Part shown: one piece after another, positions 46,701 to 55,383 of the stretch
Layout: every line of letters starts with the position of its first letter
Position numbering within the stretch: position 1 is the first letter of the stretch
From: UBA4416 sp963422675
Lineage (GTDB): Bacteria > Bacteroidota > Bacteroidia > B-17B0 > Aurantibacillaceae
Reading direction: 5' to 3'
Assembly (NCBI GenBank): GCA_963422675.2
Contig: CAXVYS010000014.1
Location: 1 to 64,000 of the forward strand
DNA: 64,000 nt
Notes under the pieces: model-generated
Told to the model about the DNA's origin: nothing
The model's input: only the letters and a program-made list of their open reading frames with translations
Databases searched by the model: none
Translations under genes and position numbers: made by a program

Positions 46701-48054
46701 TACTCTTATCAGGATTAATTTGATATTCAAAAATAACACCAGGAATTTGGTTAGTTAATTTTTTATATAGACCATTGAACTTTTTTAATTGTAATTCTGC
46801 TAATTTTAGTTGGGTAATATCCTGTATAATACCTAAAGTTCGAAAAGGGTGATCATTATCGTCAAAATAGGTAACACATTTATCTACTACCCACTTTACT
46901 CTCCCATCTTTCATGACCAAACGGTAGACGATCTCGTAATCCTTTTTATCCTGATAAACTTTTTGATAGATGTTTTGTACTTCTTTCAAATCATCAGGAT
47001 GAATGAATGAACTATAAAGTTCTTTTGATGGTTCCGTTGATTTATCGAGTTCAATTAAATTATAAATACCTTCCGACCAAACCCGCTTATCCTCCTTACT
47101 GAAATATTTCCACCAACCAATATTTGATGCATTCTGAACAGCACTAAAGTCTCTTATGAGATGCTTCTGTTCTTCTATATCAGTTGCAATGACGCAAATA
47201 GCATCGACCGTTCCATCTTTCTTAATTGGGATAAACTTTATAGAAAAAGCTGTATTCGATCGTCTGTTAAGCAATAAAAACATTTCTTCGTATAAAATTT
47301 CACCCGATTTAAATGTTTTTGAAATACAATAAGAAAATGTTTTTTGGAGATTAGAAGGAACCAAACTCAATATGTTCGTGTAATTTGAATTGGCAACATT
47401 CTTATTTTTTTTAAAAGAATTTGTTTCTATAATATCTCCATCACTATTAATAACAAACACAATATCCGTATCATTTTCTAAAATGAAATCACTTTGCTTT
47501 GCATTAGAATCTTCTGTCTTTTTTTTGTTATAAAATTGAAAGAACATTTTTTCAATTTGACTAACAAAATAGTCTATTAAACCAATGAAATCGTTATCTA
47601 AATTGCTTGTGTATCCAAAAATAATCGTTCCTACAATACCGTTATCGTTTTTTAAAACGATACTATATATTTTTTCAACTTCACATTTAAAATAAAAATC
47701 CTTAAGCTCATTAAATTGTTTGGAGGCAGTATCAATTAATTCGTCGATTAAACTAATTTTTACCGGATTTAAAGTACTCTTAATAAAACTATCATCCTTC
47801 CAGTAACTATCTTTTAAAAGATCTACATAGTCTTTTATTTGTAAATGATTTTCACTTACCCTCTCTGCCAGAACTTTAAATGTTCCGTCTTCGGAATTGT
47901 AATAATTAATTATTGAAAAGGAACAATTGCTAATTTGAATAAAATCTTCACAAATAGAATAAAAATCACTGCTATTATTTTCTATGCCAAAATACTTAGA
48001 CATTATACTTAATAATTCACTTTGTTTTGCAATTAACTTATCAGAATTGGTCAT
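43732..48054 (-). CDS. Large cytoplasmic hybrid histidine kinase: GAF, six PAS, HisKA, HATPase, receiver
   Basis: The 1440-residue protein has no membrane segment. It has a GAF-like domain (about 20-175), PAS 1 (190-300), PAS 2 of PAS_3 type (310-425), then four mutually similar PAS modules (about 430-935). Each opens TNQVPGVIFEY-like and ends IWYGYISDI-like. HisKA follows (His about 975, FLSNMSHEIRTPM), then HATPase (1020-1185; GTGLGL) and a receiver (about 1210-1330; Asp in LILMDMMMPVMNG). The final 85 residues are an HPt-like helical tail without an obvious His. It is transcribed divergently from the Sia-type operon across 208-223 bases. Its stop directly abuts the phosphatase remnant. The last PAS modules probably arose by tandem duplication. 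Confidence 0.92.
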   Translation of the reverse strand: MTNSDKLIAKQSELLSIMSKYFGIENNSSDFYSICEDFIQISNCSFSIINYYNSEDGTFKVLAERVSENHLQIKDYVDLLKDSYWKDDSFIKSTLNPVKISLIDELIDTASKQFNELKDFYFKCEVEKIYSIVLKNDNGIVGTIIFGYTSNLDNDFIGLIDYFVSQIEKMFFQFYNKKKTEDSNAKQSDFILENDTDIVFVINSDGDIIETNSFKKNKNVANSNYTNILSLVPSNLQKTFSYCISKTFKSGEILYEEMFLLLNRRSNTAFSIKFIPIKKDGTVDAICVIATDIEEQKHLIRDFSAVQNASNIGWWKYFSKEDKRVWSEGIYNLIELDKSTEPSKELYSSFIHPDDLKEVQNIYQKVYQDKKDYEIVYRLVMKDGRVKWVVDKCVTYFDDNDHPFRTLGIIQDITQLKLAELQLKKFNGLYKKLTNQIPGVIFEYQINPDKSTNLNYITERIETGTGIKSDSLIDSSSNKLWDIVYKDDLPTLIDLFNSHSVTLAPFSVDIKIHHELINDIVWRNIEASPEKQEDNSIIWYGYISDIQAKKEAEIKLEKFNERLKVLTNQVPGVIFEFKMTSSGERKFNYVSQNGFKNGILYDQMKHSSMAVWDYVNPDDLMILQHSFNESANTLKKINIDYRTKGLFNKTKESWVRLEASPEKQNDDSVIWYGYISDIDEKVESELELKKLSDKLKMLTNQVPGIIFEYQIFANGVRKYNNPNEKIGKLYGFSTEELEKDASVIYPKINAGDLEKMKKAFYDSALSQESFMIDYRVISIDNKNKESWKRLEAKTETQTDGSTIWYGYISDIDKQKKIEEKLQRAELEAKNSSLYFEKIISQIPGAVLTIEIDKKGDSRFTIFSEDNKYFNINDLSDFLKLIHPEDFSTLVYEFDRSQNRMESLNMELRIKFKALENYSWFIFQAMPERDENDNLIFYGYLGQIDELKESQIKAVLAKEEAERANQAKTEFLSNMSHEIRTPMNAILGFSELLIGKTRGSKYEGYLNGIISGGKSLLMLINDILDLAKIESGNMGLDYLPTDINEIVNEFYHIYYLEASKKNLKFNVSNNITATDFIIIDEVKIRQILFNLLGNALKFTHYGEILFSIQCEKSLIDLNKASLTLKVKDTGIGIPLEQQTAIFESFKQQYGQSTHKYGGTGLGLTITKHFVELMGGIISLESKEGKGSEFTVTFNEIEIVNNWNDVETFDHSSNVRFQGQTVLIVEDTSSNIEVIKGFLQEFNLKLFEAENGQMALDKVASIKPDLILMDMMMPVMNGYIATKTLKSNPEFKDIPIIAITASALKHNELIISNLCDNYLRKPIAKCELIQMICNYLSFDKLLTETNKIESPEIMIEYSLSNEIKNEVANQFMRKYNSIKELMSVDDISAFASEIKAFGKNISNNELFLYGQTLFEYSENFEIDKMNICFEKFKYLMQESHGD

Positions 48055-48277
48055 TCTTCGGCTCTATCTTAAATTCTGGTTAAATAAAATATTCAATCAG
48101 TTTAATACGTTTTAGTTTTGTACGACGTATTTTAACACTTTTTTTGAATATTTTCAATATTCTGCAAATATCATTCTATTGCCAAAGATAATAAATAAAT
48201 AAAAGCCCTATTTTTTTTAACTATTATACCTATTATTTCATAAGCAGACTCTCACTTACTTTGTGTACACAAATACT
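48055..48277. promoter_or_regulatory. Divergent intergenic region between hybrid kinase and Sia-type operon
   Basis: These 223 bases hold the start regions of two divergent units. On the + strand TTACTTTG (48256-48263) is one mismatch from the TAnnTTTG box but lies only 14 bases before the ATG at 48278. The AT-rich tract around 48140-48240 is the likely regulatory zone. No strong repeat or operator is evident. Confidence 0.4.
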
Positions 48278-49261
48278 ATGGATCAGACCGAACACACTCA
48301 GCAAGAAGATATTTTTCGACTAAAAGAAGAAAACGAATCACTAATCAATGAGTTAGAGGGATTAAAGCTTTATTTTTCCGAATTAGAAGCTACAAATAAC
48401 CATTTGGTTTCAGCAACCTGGAGAGAAAGGGACATGAAGAAAAAACTTGCAGAGACTATTGACGAGTTGAATAGTACTAAACTTATTGTTGAAGCCCAAA
48501 ATAAGAGGATAACAGAAAGTATTAATTATGCTAAGAAAATACAATCGGCAATAAACCCAACGGAAAATGACATTATGAAACATTTTCCAAATAGTTTTAT
48601 GCTGTATTTACCAAAAGATGTAATAAGTGGGGATTTCCCCTGGACTCATGATACGGGCGACAATTTATATATTGCATCTGTTGATTGTACAGGCCATGGT
48701 GTTCCGGGTGCCATGATGAGCATGATTGGCAACTTATTACTAAAACAAATTGTTAACGATGAAAAAGTAATGAGTCCGGCATCGATCTTAAAAAAATTGC
48801 ATGAGGCTGTTGTTCAAACATTAAAACAAGATCAATCTGATAGCAATTCGAATGATGGAATGGACATAGGACTTTGTATGATTAACAAAGCTACCTCTGA
48901 AATTTCATTTAGTGGCGCACATCGCCCATTATTCTTACTCAGAAATAATGAAATCGAAATCATTAGTGGAGATAAATTTCCTATAGGTGGGATGCATTAC
49001 AAAGGAAAAAACAATTATAATGACTCTGTTTTCAATTATTTAAATGGCGATTCAATTTTTCTATTTACGGATGGATTACCAGATCAAACCGGAGGACCTG
49101 AAAAAAAGAAATTAATGACAAAAAACATAAAAGCATTTATCGAATCTAATGCGCACTTACCAATGTCTAGTCTAAAAATTGAGTTAAGTATTTTCCTCGA
49201 GAATTGGAAAGGCGACAACAAACAAATAGATGACATATTAATTATAGGAATAAATTTTTAA
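48278..49261 (+). CDS. SpoIIE/PP2C-type serine phosphatase with N-terminal coiled coil (SiaA-like catalytic part)
   Basis: From the ATG at 48278 (an in-frame GTG at 48263 is possible) the protein has 327 residues. Residues 5-75 form a coiled coil, and residues 90-327 form a SpoIIE-type PP2C domain. Metal-binding motifs are visible: ISGDFPW, SVDCTGHGVPGAMMS, LFTDGLPDQTGG and IDDILIIG. Pseudomonas SiaA carries a membrane sensor before the same domain; here there is none, so the enzyme is cytoplasmic. It is followed two bases later by two SiaB-like kinases and then SiaC, its likely substrate. The usual GDFYW is GDFPW. Confidence 0.9.
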   Translation: MDQTEHTQQEDIFRLKEENESLINELEGLKLYFSELEATNNHLVSATWRERDMKKKLAETIDELNSTKLIVEAQNKRITESINYAKKIQSAINPTENDIMKHFPNSFMLYLPKDVISGDFPWTHDTGDNLYIASVDCTGHGVPGAMMSMIGNLLLKQIVNDEKVMSPASILKKLHEAVVQTLKQDQSDSNSNDGMDIGLCMINKATSEISFSGAHRPLFLLRNNEIEIISGDKFPIGGMHYKGKNNYNDSVFNYLNGDSIFLFTDGLPDQTGGPEKKKLMTKNIKAFIESNAHLPMSSLKIELSIFLENWKGDNKQIDDILIIGINF

Positions 49262-49263
49262 AG

Positions 49264-49800
49264 ATGAATATAGATTTAACAAAAATCATTTATGACAAAA
49301 TGGTATCTCACCGTTTTGTTGTATCAATAATGGGCTTCTTTGATCAACAGGATCTTTTGCTTTCACTCATAAATTTAACGGATAAAAAACTCACTGGTCT
49401 GGATGTTCAGAGTTCCATAAAAAGAAAAATATTTCACTTTATGGTTGAATGCTCGCAAAATCTATTAAAAGTTGATAAGAACAATGATTTCTCACACAAC
49501 AATATCTTTTTAATTGGACAAGAAGGTGACAATTATACTGTTTACCTGGGAAGTAATGTTAGCAAAGCAAATCTTATCCCCATTTTAGAAACAATCGAAA
49601 AAGTAAATACAATTGAGGCAATAGATATTAAAAAGACATACTACGAAGAGCTGGCAGCAACAGAAATAGTGAACCAAAATATTCTTTTACTAAGCATGTT
49701 AAGTATCTCAAAAAAATTAAAACAAAAAATTGATTATGAACTCATTGATATAAATGAACATAATTGCTTTTTATCTTTTAAAATGACAATGACTAACTAA
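49264..49800 (+). CDS. SiaB-like (DUF6272) protein with lost Gly-rich ATP lid
   Basis: The 178-residue protein is paralogous to the next gene. Shared features are the start pattern MGFFDQQDLLLSLINLTDKK, the N-box helix KIFHFMVECSQNLLK (Glu62, Asn66) and the C-terminal strand YELIDINEHNCFLSFK. Where the next protein has DVGGAGLGF, this one has VNQNILLLSM (137-146), so the Gly-rich lid that holds ATP phosphates is gone. It is therefore probably a non-catalytic partner or regulator of the active SiaB-like kinase. Spacing of 2 bases from the phosphatase gene and 3 to the next gene indicates one operon. Confidence 0.8.
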   Translation: MNIDLTKIIYDKMVSHRFVVSIMGFFDQQDLLLSLINLTDKKLTGLDVQSSIKRKIFHFMVECSQNLLKVDKNNDFSHNNIFLIGQEGDNYTVYLGSNVSKANLIPILETIEKVNTIEAIDIKKTYYEELAATEIVNQNILLLSMLSISKKLKQKIDYELIDINEHNCFLSFKMTMTN

Positions 49801-49803
49801 TCC

Positions 49804-50361
49804 ATGATGAATACAACTACAAATAGCATACTTAACGTTTATGATCTGTTCAATTTAATGGCAGATAATGAAATTATATTGATATACCAGGGCTTATTTG
49901 ATCAACAAATGATAAAAACAGTTATGTCAATGACTGAAATGAAACTTGACAAAGAAAATGTAGGCGAAAGTACAAAAAAGAAAGTGTTCAATATTATGAT
50001 TGAAGGCTTACAAAACATCTGTAAGCATCAGTTTAATGATAGCACTATCTATCAAAACCCACTTTTGGTTATAAGTAAAGACAAAGAAAACTACAATGTA
50101 ATTACAGGCAATGTAATCAGTAACGAAAAAATAAATATAGTTAAAAACAAAATTGATCATATCAACACTCTTTCAAAAGAAGAATTAAAAGAATTCTATA
50201 AAACGTCCAGGCTAAATAGTGTTATCAGTGATGTTGGTGGGGCCGGTTTAGGGTTTATAGATATGGCCAGAAAATCTGAAAACAAACTGGATTATAAATT
50301 TTATGAAATAGATACAGCTCATTCCTCTTTCATACTACATACTAAAATTTCAAATAAATAA
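49804..50361 (+). CDS. siaB: SiaB-like (DUF6272) protein kinase
   Basis: The 185-residue protein is a GHKL-type kinase of the SiaB family. It has the YQGLFDQQMIKTVMSMTEMK start, the N-box VFNIMIEGLQNICKH (Glu67, Asn71) and the intact G-box DVGGAGLGFIDMAR (143-156). In Pseudomonas SiaB phosphorylates SiaC on a Thr. A siaC homolog starts 4 bases downstream, which fits a kinase-substrate pair opposed by the SpoIIE phosphatase encoded upstream. A start at the second ATG (49807) is equally possible. Confidence 0.86.
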   Translation: MMNTTTNSILNVYDLFNLMADNEIILIYQGLFDQQMIKTVMSMTEMKLDKENVGESTKKKVFNIMIEGLQNICKHQFNDSTIYQNPLLVISKDKENYNVITGNVISNEKINIVKNKIDHINTLSKEELKEFYKTSRLNSVISDVGGAGLGFIDMARKSENKLDYKFYEIDTAHSSFILHTKISNK

Positions 50362-50365
50362 AAAA

Positions 50366-50749
50366 ATGGAACTATTAATGTTAAAAATGAGTGGTACAGA
50401 AGATACCCCGGAAATCGTGTTTAATAACGAAATCAATGAATTTTGTATTTCAGGAAGATCTTTACCTGAAGATGTTACAAACTTTTATGCACCTGTATTC
50501 GAATGGTTAAATCATTTCTCAGAAAATCACTCGGATAAAGCTGTATTCAAATTCAAATTGGAATATTTTAACACAGCATCATCAAAAATAATTTTAGATA
50601 TTTTAATGAAACTGGAAGAATTAGTTCAATCAAATAAAGTTCAAATCGCAATCGAATGGCATTATTCTGAAGCCGATGACGATATGCTTGAAGCTGGCGA
50701 AGAATATGCGGAATTAGTAGAGATTCCTTTCAATTTGATTTCATACTAA
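50366..50749 (+). CDS. siaC: SiaC-family (DUF1987) regulatory phosphoprotein
   Basis: This 127-residue protein shows the SiaC pattern in full: EFCISGRSLPEDVTNFYAPV, then FKLEYFNTASSKIILDIL with Thr70 at the phospho-accepting site, then HYSEADDDMLEAGEEYAE. SiaC is phosphorylated by SiaB and dephosphorylated by SiaA; the unphosphorylated form binds and activates a diguanylate cyclase (SiaD) in Pseudomonas. No GGDEF protein is encoded in the window. The next gene, 18 bases on, is an ABC-type transporter, so the target of SiaC may differ here. Confidence 0.9.
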   Translation: MELLMLKMSGTEDTPEIVFNNEINEFCISGRSLPEDVTNFYAPVFEWLNHFSENHSDKAVFKFKLEYFNTASSKIILDILMKLEELVQSNKVQIAIEWHYSEADDDMLEAGEEYAELVEIPFNLISY

Positions 50750-50767
50750 ATACTAATCTAACATTCG

Positions 50768-53700
50768 ATGAGTGAGGAAATATTACAGGCATTAATGCAA
50801 CTATTTGCCATTATTGCCAAGCAGGATGGAGTATTAATTCAAGGTCATGAAAAATATGTCCATGATTTTCTTTCATCTCAATTAAATTCCAACCGAGTTG
50901 AAGATTACTTAACACTTTATAAAAATTTCTTAAACGATTCAAAACCGGAAACTACAAATTTAGAGCCTAAAGATAAAAACAGAACATCAATGAAAGATTC
51001 TGTAAGGACTCTTTCTATTTGTAAAAAAATCAATAAAACACTTGCTCAAAAACAAAAAACAATCGTTCTAATAAGGCTTTTAGAGTTTTTTAAAAATGAT
51101 AGTGACAAATCCGCTAATAGGATTCAAATTGTTGAAACTGCTGCTGAAGTTTTTAAAATTGAAAAATCTGAGTTTGTTGAAATAAAAGAATTTGTTTTTG
51201 AAAGTGAAGAGAAATCAAGTAAAAATGAAATTATCATTGGGTCCAAACAACTCAGTGAAGAAGTAGAATGTAAACACTACATCAGCTTTAGTAATTACGT
51301 TGATAAGTGCAAATTCATTCATCTTAAAAGTATTAATATAATTATATTAAAATACCATGGGAATGTTGAATTATACTTAAATGGTATTGTGATTAAACCG
51401 GAAACGATCTATTTATTTCCACATGGAAGTAATTTAAGGTTTCCGCAAACTACCATTTATTACTCCACAATTATTTCAAAATTTGTTGAAGAACAAATTG
51501 GAAATTTATTTTCATTTCATGCCCATATTATTGAGCATAAGTTTCCAAATGGTACTAAGGCATTACACGAACTGAAAATTGAAGAAAATTCAGGAAATCT
51601 TGTTGGTATAATGGGTGCCAGCGGTTCGGGAAAAACAACATTACTTACGTTATTATCCGGTCAGGATAAACCTTCAAATGGAAAAATAGAAATTAACTCG
51701 ACTCTACTTGATTCCAAAAATAAAGATTTGAATGGCGTTATAGGCTATGTACCACAAGATGATCTTTTAATTGAAGATCTTACTGTATATCAGAATCTCT
51801 ATTACAACGCTAAACTTTGCTTTAAAGAGCTTACCGAAACAGAAACAAATGACAGAATTTCTAAAACCTTATCCTCGCTTGGGTTAGAAGAAATCAAACA
51901 TATTAAAGTTGGAAATGCCTTAAATAAAAAAATCAGTGGCGGTCAGCGTAAACGACTGAATATTGCGCTTGAATTACTAAGAGAACCACATATCATTTTC
52001 TTAGATGAGCCAACTTCCGGCCTGTCTTCAAGAGATTCGGAAAATGTAATGGATCTTTTGAAAGAACTAACCTTTAAAGGGAAATTGATTTTTGTAGTAA
52101 TCCACCAGCCTTCATCAGATATTTTTAAAATGTTCGATAAAATCCTGATCTTAGATAAAGGAGGTTTAGCTTCATTTTATGGCAATCCAATAGAAAGTGT
52201 TACTCATTTTAAAAAAGTAACCCATCAGATAAATAGTGATGTAGCTGAATGCTACACCTGTGGAAGTGTAAACCCCGAAACTATCTTCAATTTAATTGAA
52301 TTAAAGGAAATTGATGAATATGGAAACTACACAAATAAACGACGGGTAGAACCAACTCAATTTTATGAGATATACAAAAAGAAATTCTTAAATAATTCTT
52401 CTGTTGAACACATCAAAGAAAAAATTAACAACTCATTCAGTTCACCAAGTCGACTAAAACAAATACTCTATTTTTTCCTAAGGGACCTTTACTCCAAAAT
52501 ATCCAACAAACAATATATATTAATTAACTTAATAGAAGTACCTGTTCTCGTACTGTTTTTAAGTTTGATCATCAAATATATTGATAAAACAAAAACCGCT
52601 GAATACACTTTTTCTCACAATTATAATATTCCGGCATACTTCTTTATGTCAATCATCGCTGCACTATTGGTAGGATTAACGATTAGTGCAGAAGAGATTT
52701 ATAAAGATCAAAAAATACTAAAAAGAGAGAAACTTTTACATTTGAGTCGGTTTTCTTATTTATCGTCAAAAGTAATTTTACTTTTTTTAATTTCATTTAT
52801 CCAATCAATACTCTTTGTTCTTATTGGAAATCTGATTCTGCAAATAGGAGCAAATCACTTTGGATTTTTCCTCATGCTTTTCTCTGTTTTTTGTTTCTCA
52901 AATATATTGGGCTTAATCCTTTCATCAACATTCAATAGCCCGGTTACTATTTACATTATTATCCCATTAATTATTATTCCTCAGTTGATATTGGGTGGCG
53001 CTATGTTTAGCTACTCTAAACTCAGTAGTTGGTTCGGTGGTGGATATAATGTTCCTATTACTGCCAATTTAATGGTGTCAAGATGGGCTTACGAAGGAAT
53101 AATTGTAGATATGTATACAAACAATCCTTACAATAAGGACAAATTCATATACGATAAAATTGAAAGTAGATTCAATTACAAACTGGTTTATTTCATTCCT
53201 AAAATTGAAGAATTAGTAAAAAGCAGAGATTCTAAAAATACAATTGAGTATGCGCAGAAAAATTCCTTAATAAATTCAGAATTACAGAAAGACCTTGACG
53301 AAGCAAGTAAAATTGGGTTTTCAGGAACAATACCTGATTTAAAGGAAGAAGCAAAGGTTTTGGATTATTTAGATAAACTCAATACATTTTATTCAGAAAA
53401 GCACAATAATGCGTCCCTGTTAAAAGAAGACCTTATCTCCAAAAAAATAAAGGCTGTTGGAGGAAAAAAACAATATGAACAACTTAAACTAAACTATTTC
53501 AACAATCGCCTGGATGAAATCGCCACTTCATCTTTGGAAAAAGAAAAAATAGTTGAAGACGATAATGAGCTCGTACAAATCATTGATCCCATTTATAAGG
53601 ACCCAAATAATTCAAATAAATTAATAGGAATCAATACACATTTTTTATCGGCCAATAAATACTTTTTTAATAAGCTTATCCCAACCTATTACTTTAACCT

Positions 53701-53785
53701 GATCATTATCTGGCTAATAAACGGCCTACTCTTCATCCTGCTTTACCTTGATTTATTTAAACGTTTGTTTAACAGATCAAAATAG
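50768..53785 (+). CDS. ABCG-type ABC transporter with TerB-like N-terminal extension
   Basis: The 1005-residue protein starts with a TerB-like helical region (1-145, FAIIAKQDGVLIQGHEKYV). A beta-rich segment (150-240) follows, then an ABC ATPase (about 245-470) with Walker A GASGSGKTT near 284, signature SGGQRKR near 390 and Walker B HIIFLDEPTSGL near 408. Hydrophobic ABC2-type segments (about 575-775) are followed by a long soluble insertion (780-965) and a last TM (about 975-998). ATPase-before-membrane order is that of ABCG/White exporters. It is the fifth gene of the Sia-type operon. The N-terminal parts recur in the che-cluster SiaC-like protein and could be the docking site for Sia-type regulation. 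Substrate unknown. Confidence 0.88.
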   Translation: MSEEILQALMQLFAIIAKQDGVLIQGHEKYVHDFLSSQLNSNRVEDYLTLYKNFLNDSKPETTNLEPKDKNRTSMKDSVRTLSICKKINKTLAQKQKTIVLIRLLEFFKNDSDKSANRIQIVETAAEVFKIEKSEFVEIKEFVFESEEKSSKNEIIIGSKQLSEEVECKHYISFSNYVDKCKFIHLKSINIIILKYHGNVELYLNGIVIKPETIYLFPHGSNLRFPQTTIYYSTIISKFVEEQIGNLFSFHAHIIEHKFPNGTKALHELKIEENSGNLVGIMGASGSGKTTLLTLLSGQDKPSNGKIEINSTLLDSKNKDLNGVIGYVPQDDLLIEDLTVYQNLYYNAKLCFKELTETETNDRISKTLSSLGLEEIKHIKVGNALNKKISGGQRKRLNIALELLREPHIIFLDEPTSGLSSRDSENVMDLLKELTFKGKLIFVVIHQPSSDIFKMFDKILILDKGGLASFYGNPIESVTHFKKVTHQINSDVAECYTCGSVNPETIFNLIELKEIDEYGNYTNKRRVEPTQFYEIYKKKFLNNSSVEHIKEKINNSFSSPSRLKQILYFFLRDLYSKISNKQYILINLIEVPVLVLFLSLIIKYIDKTKTAEYTFSHNYNIPAYFFMSIIAALLVGLTISAEEIYKDQKILKREKLLHLSRFSYLSSKVILLFLISFIQSILFVLIGNLILQIGANHFGFFLMLFSVFCFSNILGLILSSTFNSPVTIYIIIPLIIIPQLILGGAMFSYSKLSSWFGGGYNVPITANLMVSRWAYEGIIVDMYTNNPYNKDKFIYDKIESRFNYKLVYFIPKIEELVKSRDSKNTIEYAQKNSLINSELQKDLDEASKIGFSGTIPDLKEEAKVLDYLDKLNTFYSEKHNNASLLKEDLISKKIKAVGGKKQYEQLKLNYFNNRLDEIATSSLEKEKIVEDDNELVQIIDPIYKDPNNSNKLIGINTHFLSANKYFFNKLIPTYYFNLIIIWLINGLLFILLYLDLFKRLFNRSK

Positions 53786-53853
53786 TGCAAAACCCTTAGA
53801 TTAAGTAAACATAACCTCAATAGAAAAAAATAACCTAAAACTAATTTTGTAAC

Positions 53854-54759
53854 ATGAAAAAAAATATAATTATTGCGTTGTCTGGAATAATTTTGATGGG
53901 TTGTGCAGATTCAAGTAACAAAACAACTGAGAATGATTTGATCAATCAAACGACAGATAAATCTCAAGCTGTATCTATATCAAGAGATGTTTTGGATGAA
54001 ATGATGCAAACGCTACCCTCTCCTATTGAAACAGCAAATCTTATCACGCAGTCAAAAGCCGGGTTTAATAAAGAATTATTAATTCCAACCAAGTCATCCG
54101 AAAATTTTCCTGATAAATATTCTCAGGCACTTGCTTTAGGTGGGTATGGGGTTGATTTAGGTTATTTAAACTTAAACAATAAAATCCTTTATGTAGTAGA
54201 ATATTTAGAAAGCATAAATACCATTTCTAAAGAATTAAAAGTTAATCAATTTCTTGATTTTTCAGTATTGAATAATTTAGCCAAAAACAGAAATAATGTT
54301 GACTCATTAATTGAAATCTCTACTAAAAACTTTAATCAAATTGATGAATACTTAAGAACTCAAAACAGAGGCGATCTAAGTGTCCTGATTTTAATCGGAT
54401 CTTGGGTTGAAGGACTTCATATGTTCAATCATATTGCTCAGGAAAATCCTTCTGAAGAGATCAACAAACGAATTGGTGAACAAAAAATAATCATTGACAA
54501 CATCTACGCTATTCTGAATAAAATTGAAAATGTAGACTATTACAAGGGTTTGAAAATCAAATTAATGGGTTTAAAAAATGTATATAGTAAAGTAAAAATT
54601 TCATACGTATATCAAGAGCCTACTATGAAAGAAGTTAATGGAGAATTAGTCGTTGAAGATAATTCAAAATCAGTTGTTGAATTAACAAAAGCAGATCTTG
54701 CAGCAATTGACAAGGAGATCACCAGCCTAAGAGAAGATCTTTTTATGACTAATAACTAG
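53854..54759 (+). CDS. Lipoprotein of unknown function
   Basis: The 301-residue protein has a good lipobox (ILMGCADSS, Cys17) and an all-helical mature part with charged helices (LIGSWVEGLHMFNHIAQ, then KLMGLKNVYSKVKISY). I do not recognise the family. It follows the transporter by 68 bases on the same strand and may be an outer-membrane or periplasmic part of the exporter. It could also be an independent gene. Confidence 0.75.
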   Translation: MKKNIIIALSGIILMGCADSSNKTTENDLINQTTDKSQAVSISRDVLDEMMQTLPSPIETANLITQSKAGFNKELLIPTKSSENFPDKYSQALALGGYGVDLGYLNLNNKILYVVEYLESINTISKELKVNQFLDFSVLNNLAKNRNNVDSLIEISTKNFNQIDEYLRTQNRGDLSVLILIGSWVEGLHMFNHIAQENPSEEINKRIGEQKIIIDNIYAILNKIENVDYYKGLKIKLMGLKNVYSKVKISYVYQEPTMKEVNGELVVEDNSKSVVELTKADLAAIDKEITSLREDLFMTNN

Positions 54760-54794
54760 TTAAATACTTAACCAATAATTCTCTATTAAACAAA

Positions 54795-55277
54795 ATGAAA
54801 ACAAAATTTAAAAAAACTGTATATCTGTTTTGTATCCTTTGCTGCATTTATATAATTTCTTCTTCATTCAACAATTCTAAAAAAGGTGGTTGTGGAAAAG
54901 AGGAATTAATGACTGAAGCAAATTCTAAACTTAAAAAATATACACTAATTCAGGACTTCCCATTCTACTTTAAAAAGAAAAAAAAGAATGGTGATATTGA
55001 ATACAAAAAACAAATTGTAACGCTCAACAGAGGTGTAAAATACAAGTTTTATACTATTAGAAACACGGAGTATGATGGTGTTCCAATCGTATCCATTTAT
55101 AACAATGAAAAACAAGAATTTTTACTTGGGACCACTTACAATGTTACTTTAAAAAAATTCTATTCAGAACTTGAGTTTGAATGTAAAACTACCGGGAACT
55201 ACTGTTTATCCTTTTGCTTTCAGGATGGCTTAGAGGGCTGTGCTGTTGGTGTTTTTGCATCAATGATAAAAGAATAA
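54795..55277 (+). CDS. Small secreted protein, paralog of the gene at 16032
   Basis: The 160-residue protein has a hydrophobic signal sequence (about 10-26) and a mature part with a GGCGKEEL start and three further Cys. The C-terminal ECKTTGNYCLSFCFQDGLEG then CAVGV pattern matches the 16032 protein (MCSATGVYYVEAYFDGEKKG then CGLNI) in spacing. A Lys-rich loop FYFKKKKKNGDIEY lies at 60-73. Family not recognised. It is the last gene of the Sia-type block, 35 bases after the lipoprotein, and is followed by a terminator. Confidence 0.7.
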   Translation: MKTKFKKTVYLFCILCCIYIISSSFNNSKKGGCGKEELMTEANSKLKKYTLIQDFPFYFKKKKKNGDIEYKKQIVTLNRGVKYKFYTIRNTEYDGVPIVSIYNNEKQEFLLGTTYNVTLKKFYSELEFECKTTGNYCLSFCFQDGLEGCAVGVFASMIKE

Positions 55278-55330
55278 ACAAAATCAAACTAATTAAGTAT
55301 TTTAAGAAATTAAGTATTAATATTTTAACC

Positions 55331-55359
55331 AAAAAGCCCCGCTAATAGCAGGGCTTTTT
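55331..55359. terminator. Bidirectional intrinsic terminator
   Basis: AAAAAGCCC (55331-55339) pairs with GGGCTTTTT (55351-55359), with an inner GCTAATAGC hairpin. A- and T-runs flank it on both sides. It ends the Sia block and the convergent metalloprotease gene. Confidence 0.88.
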
Positions 55360-55383
55360 AATTTATAAGAATACAATTAACCG

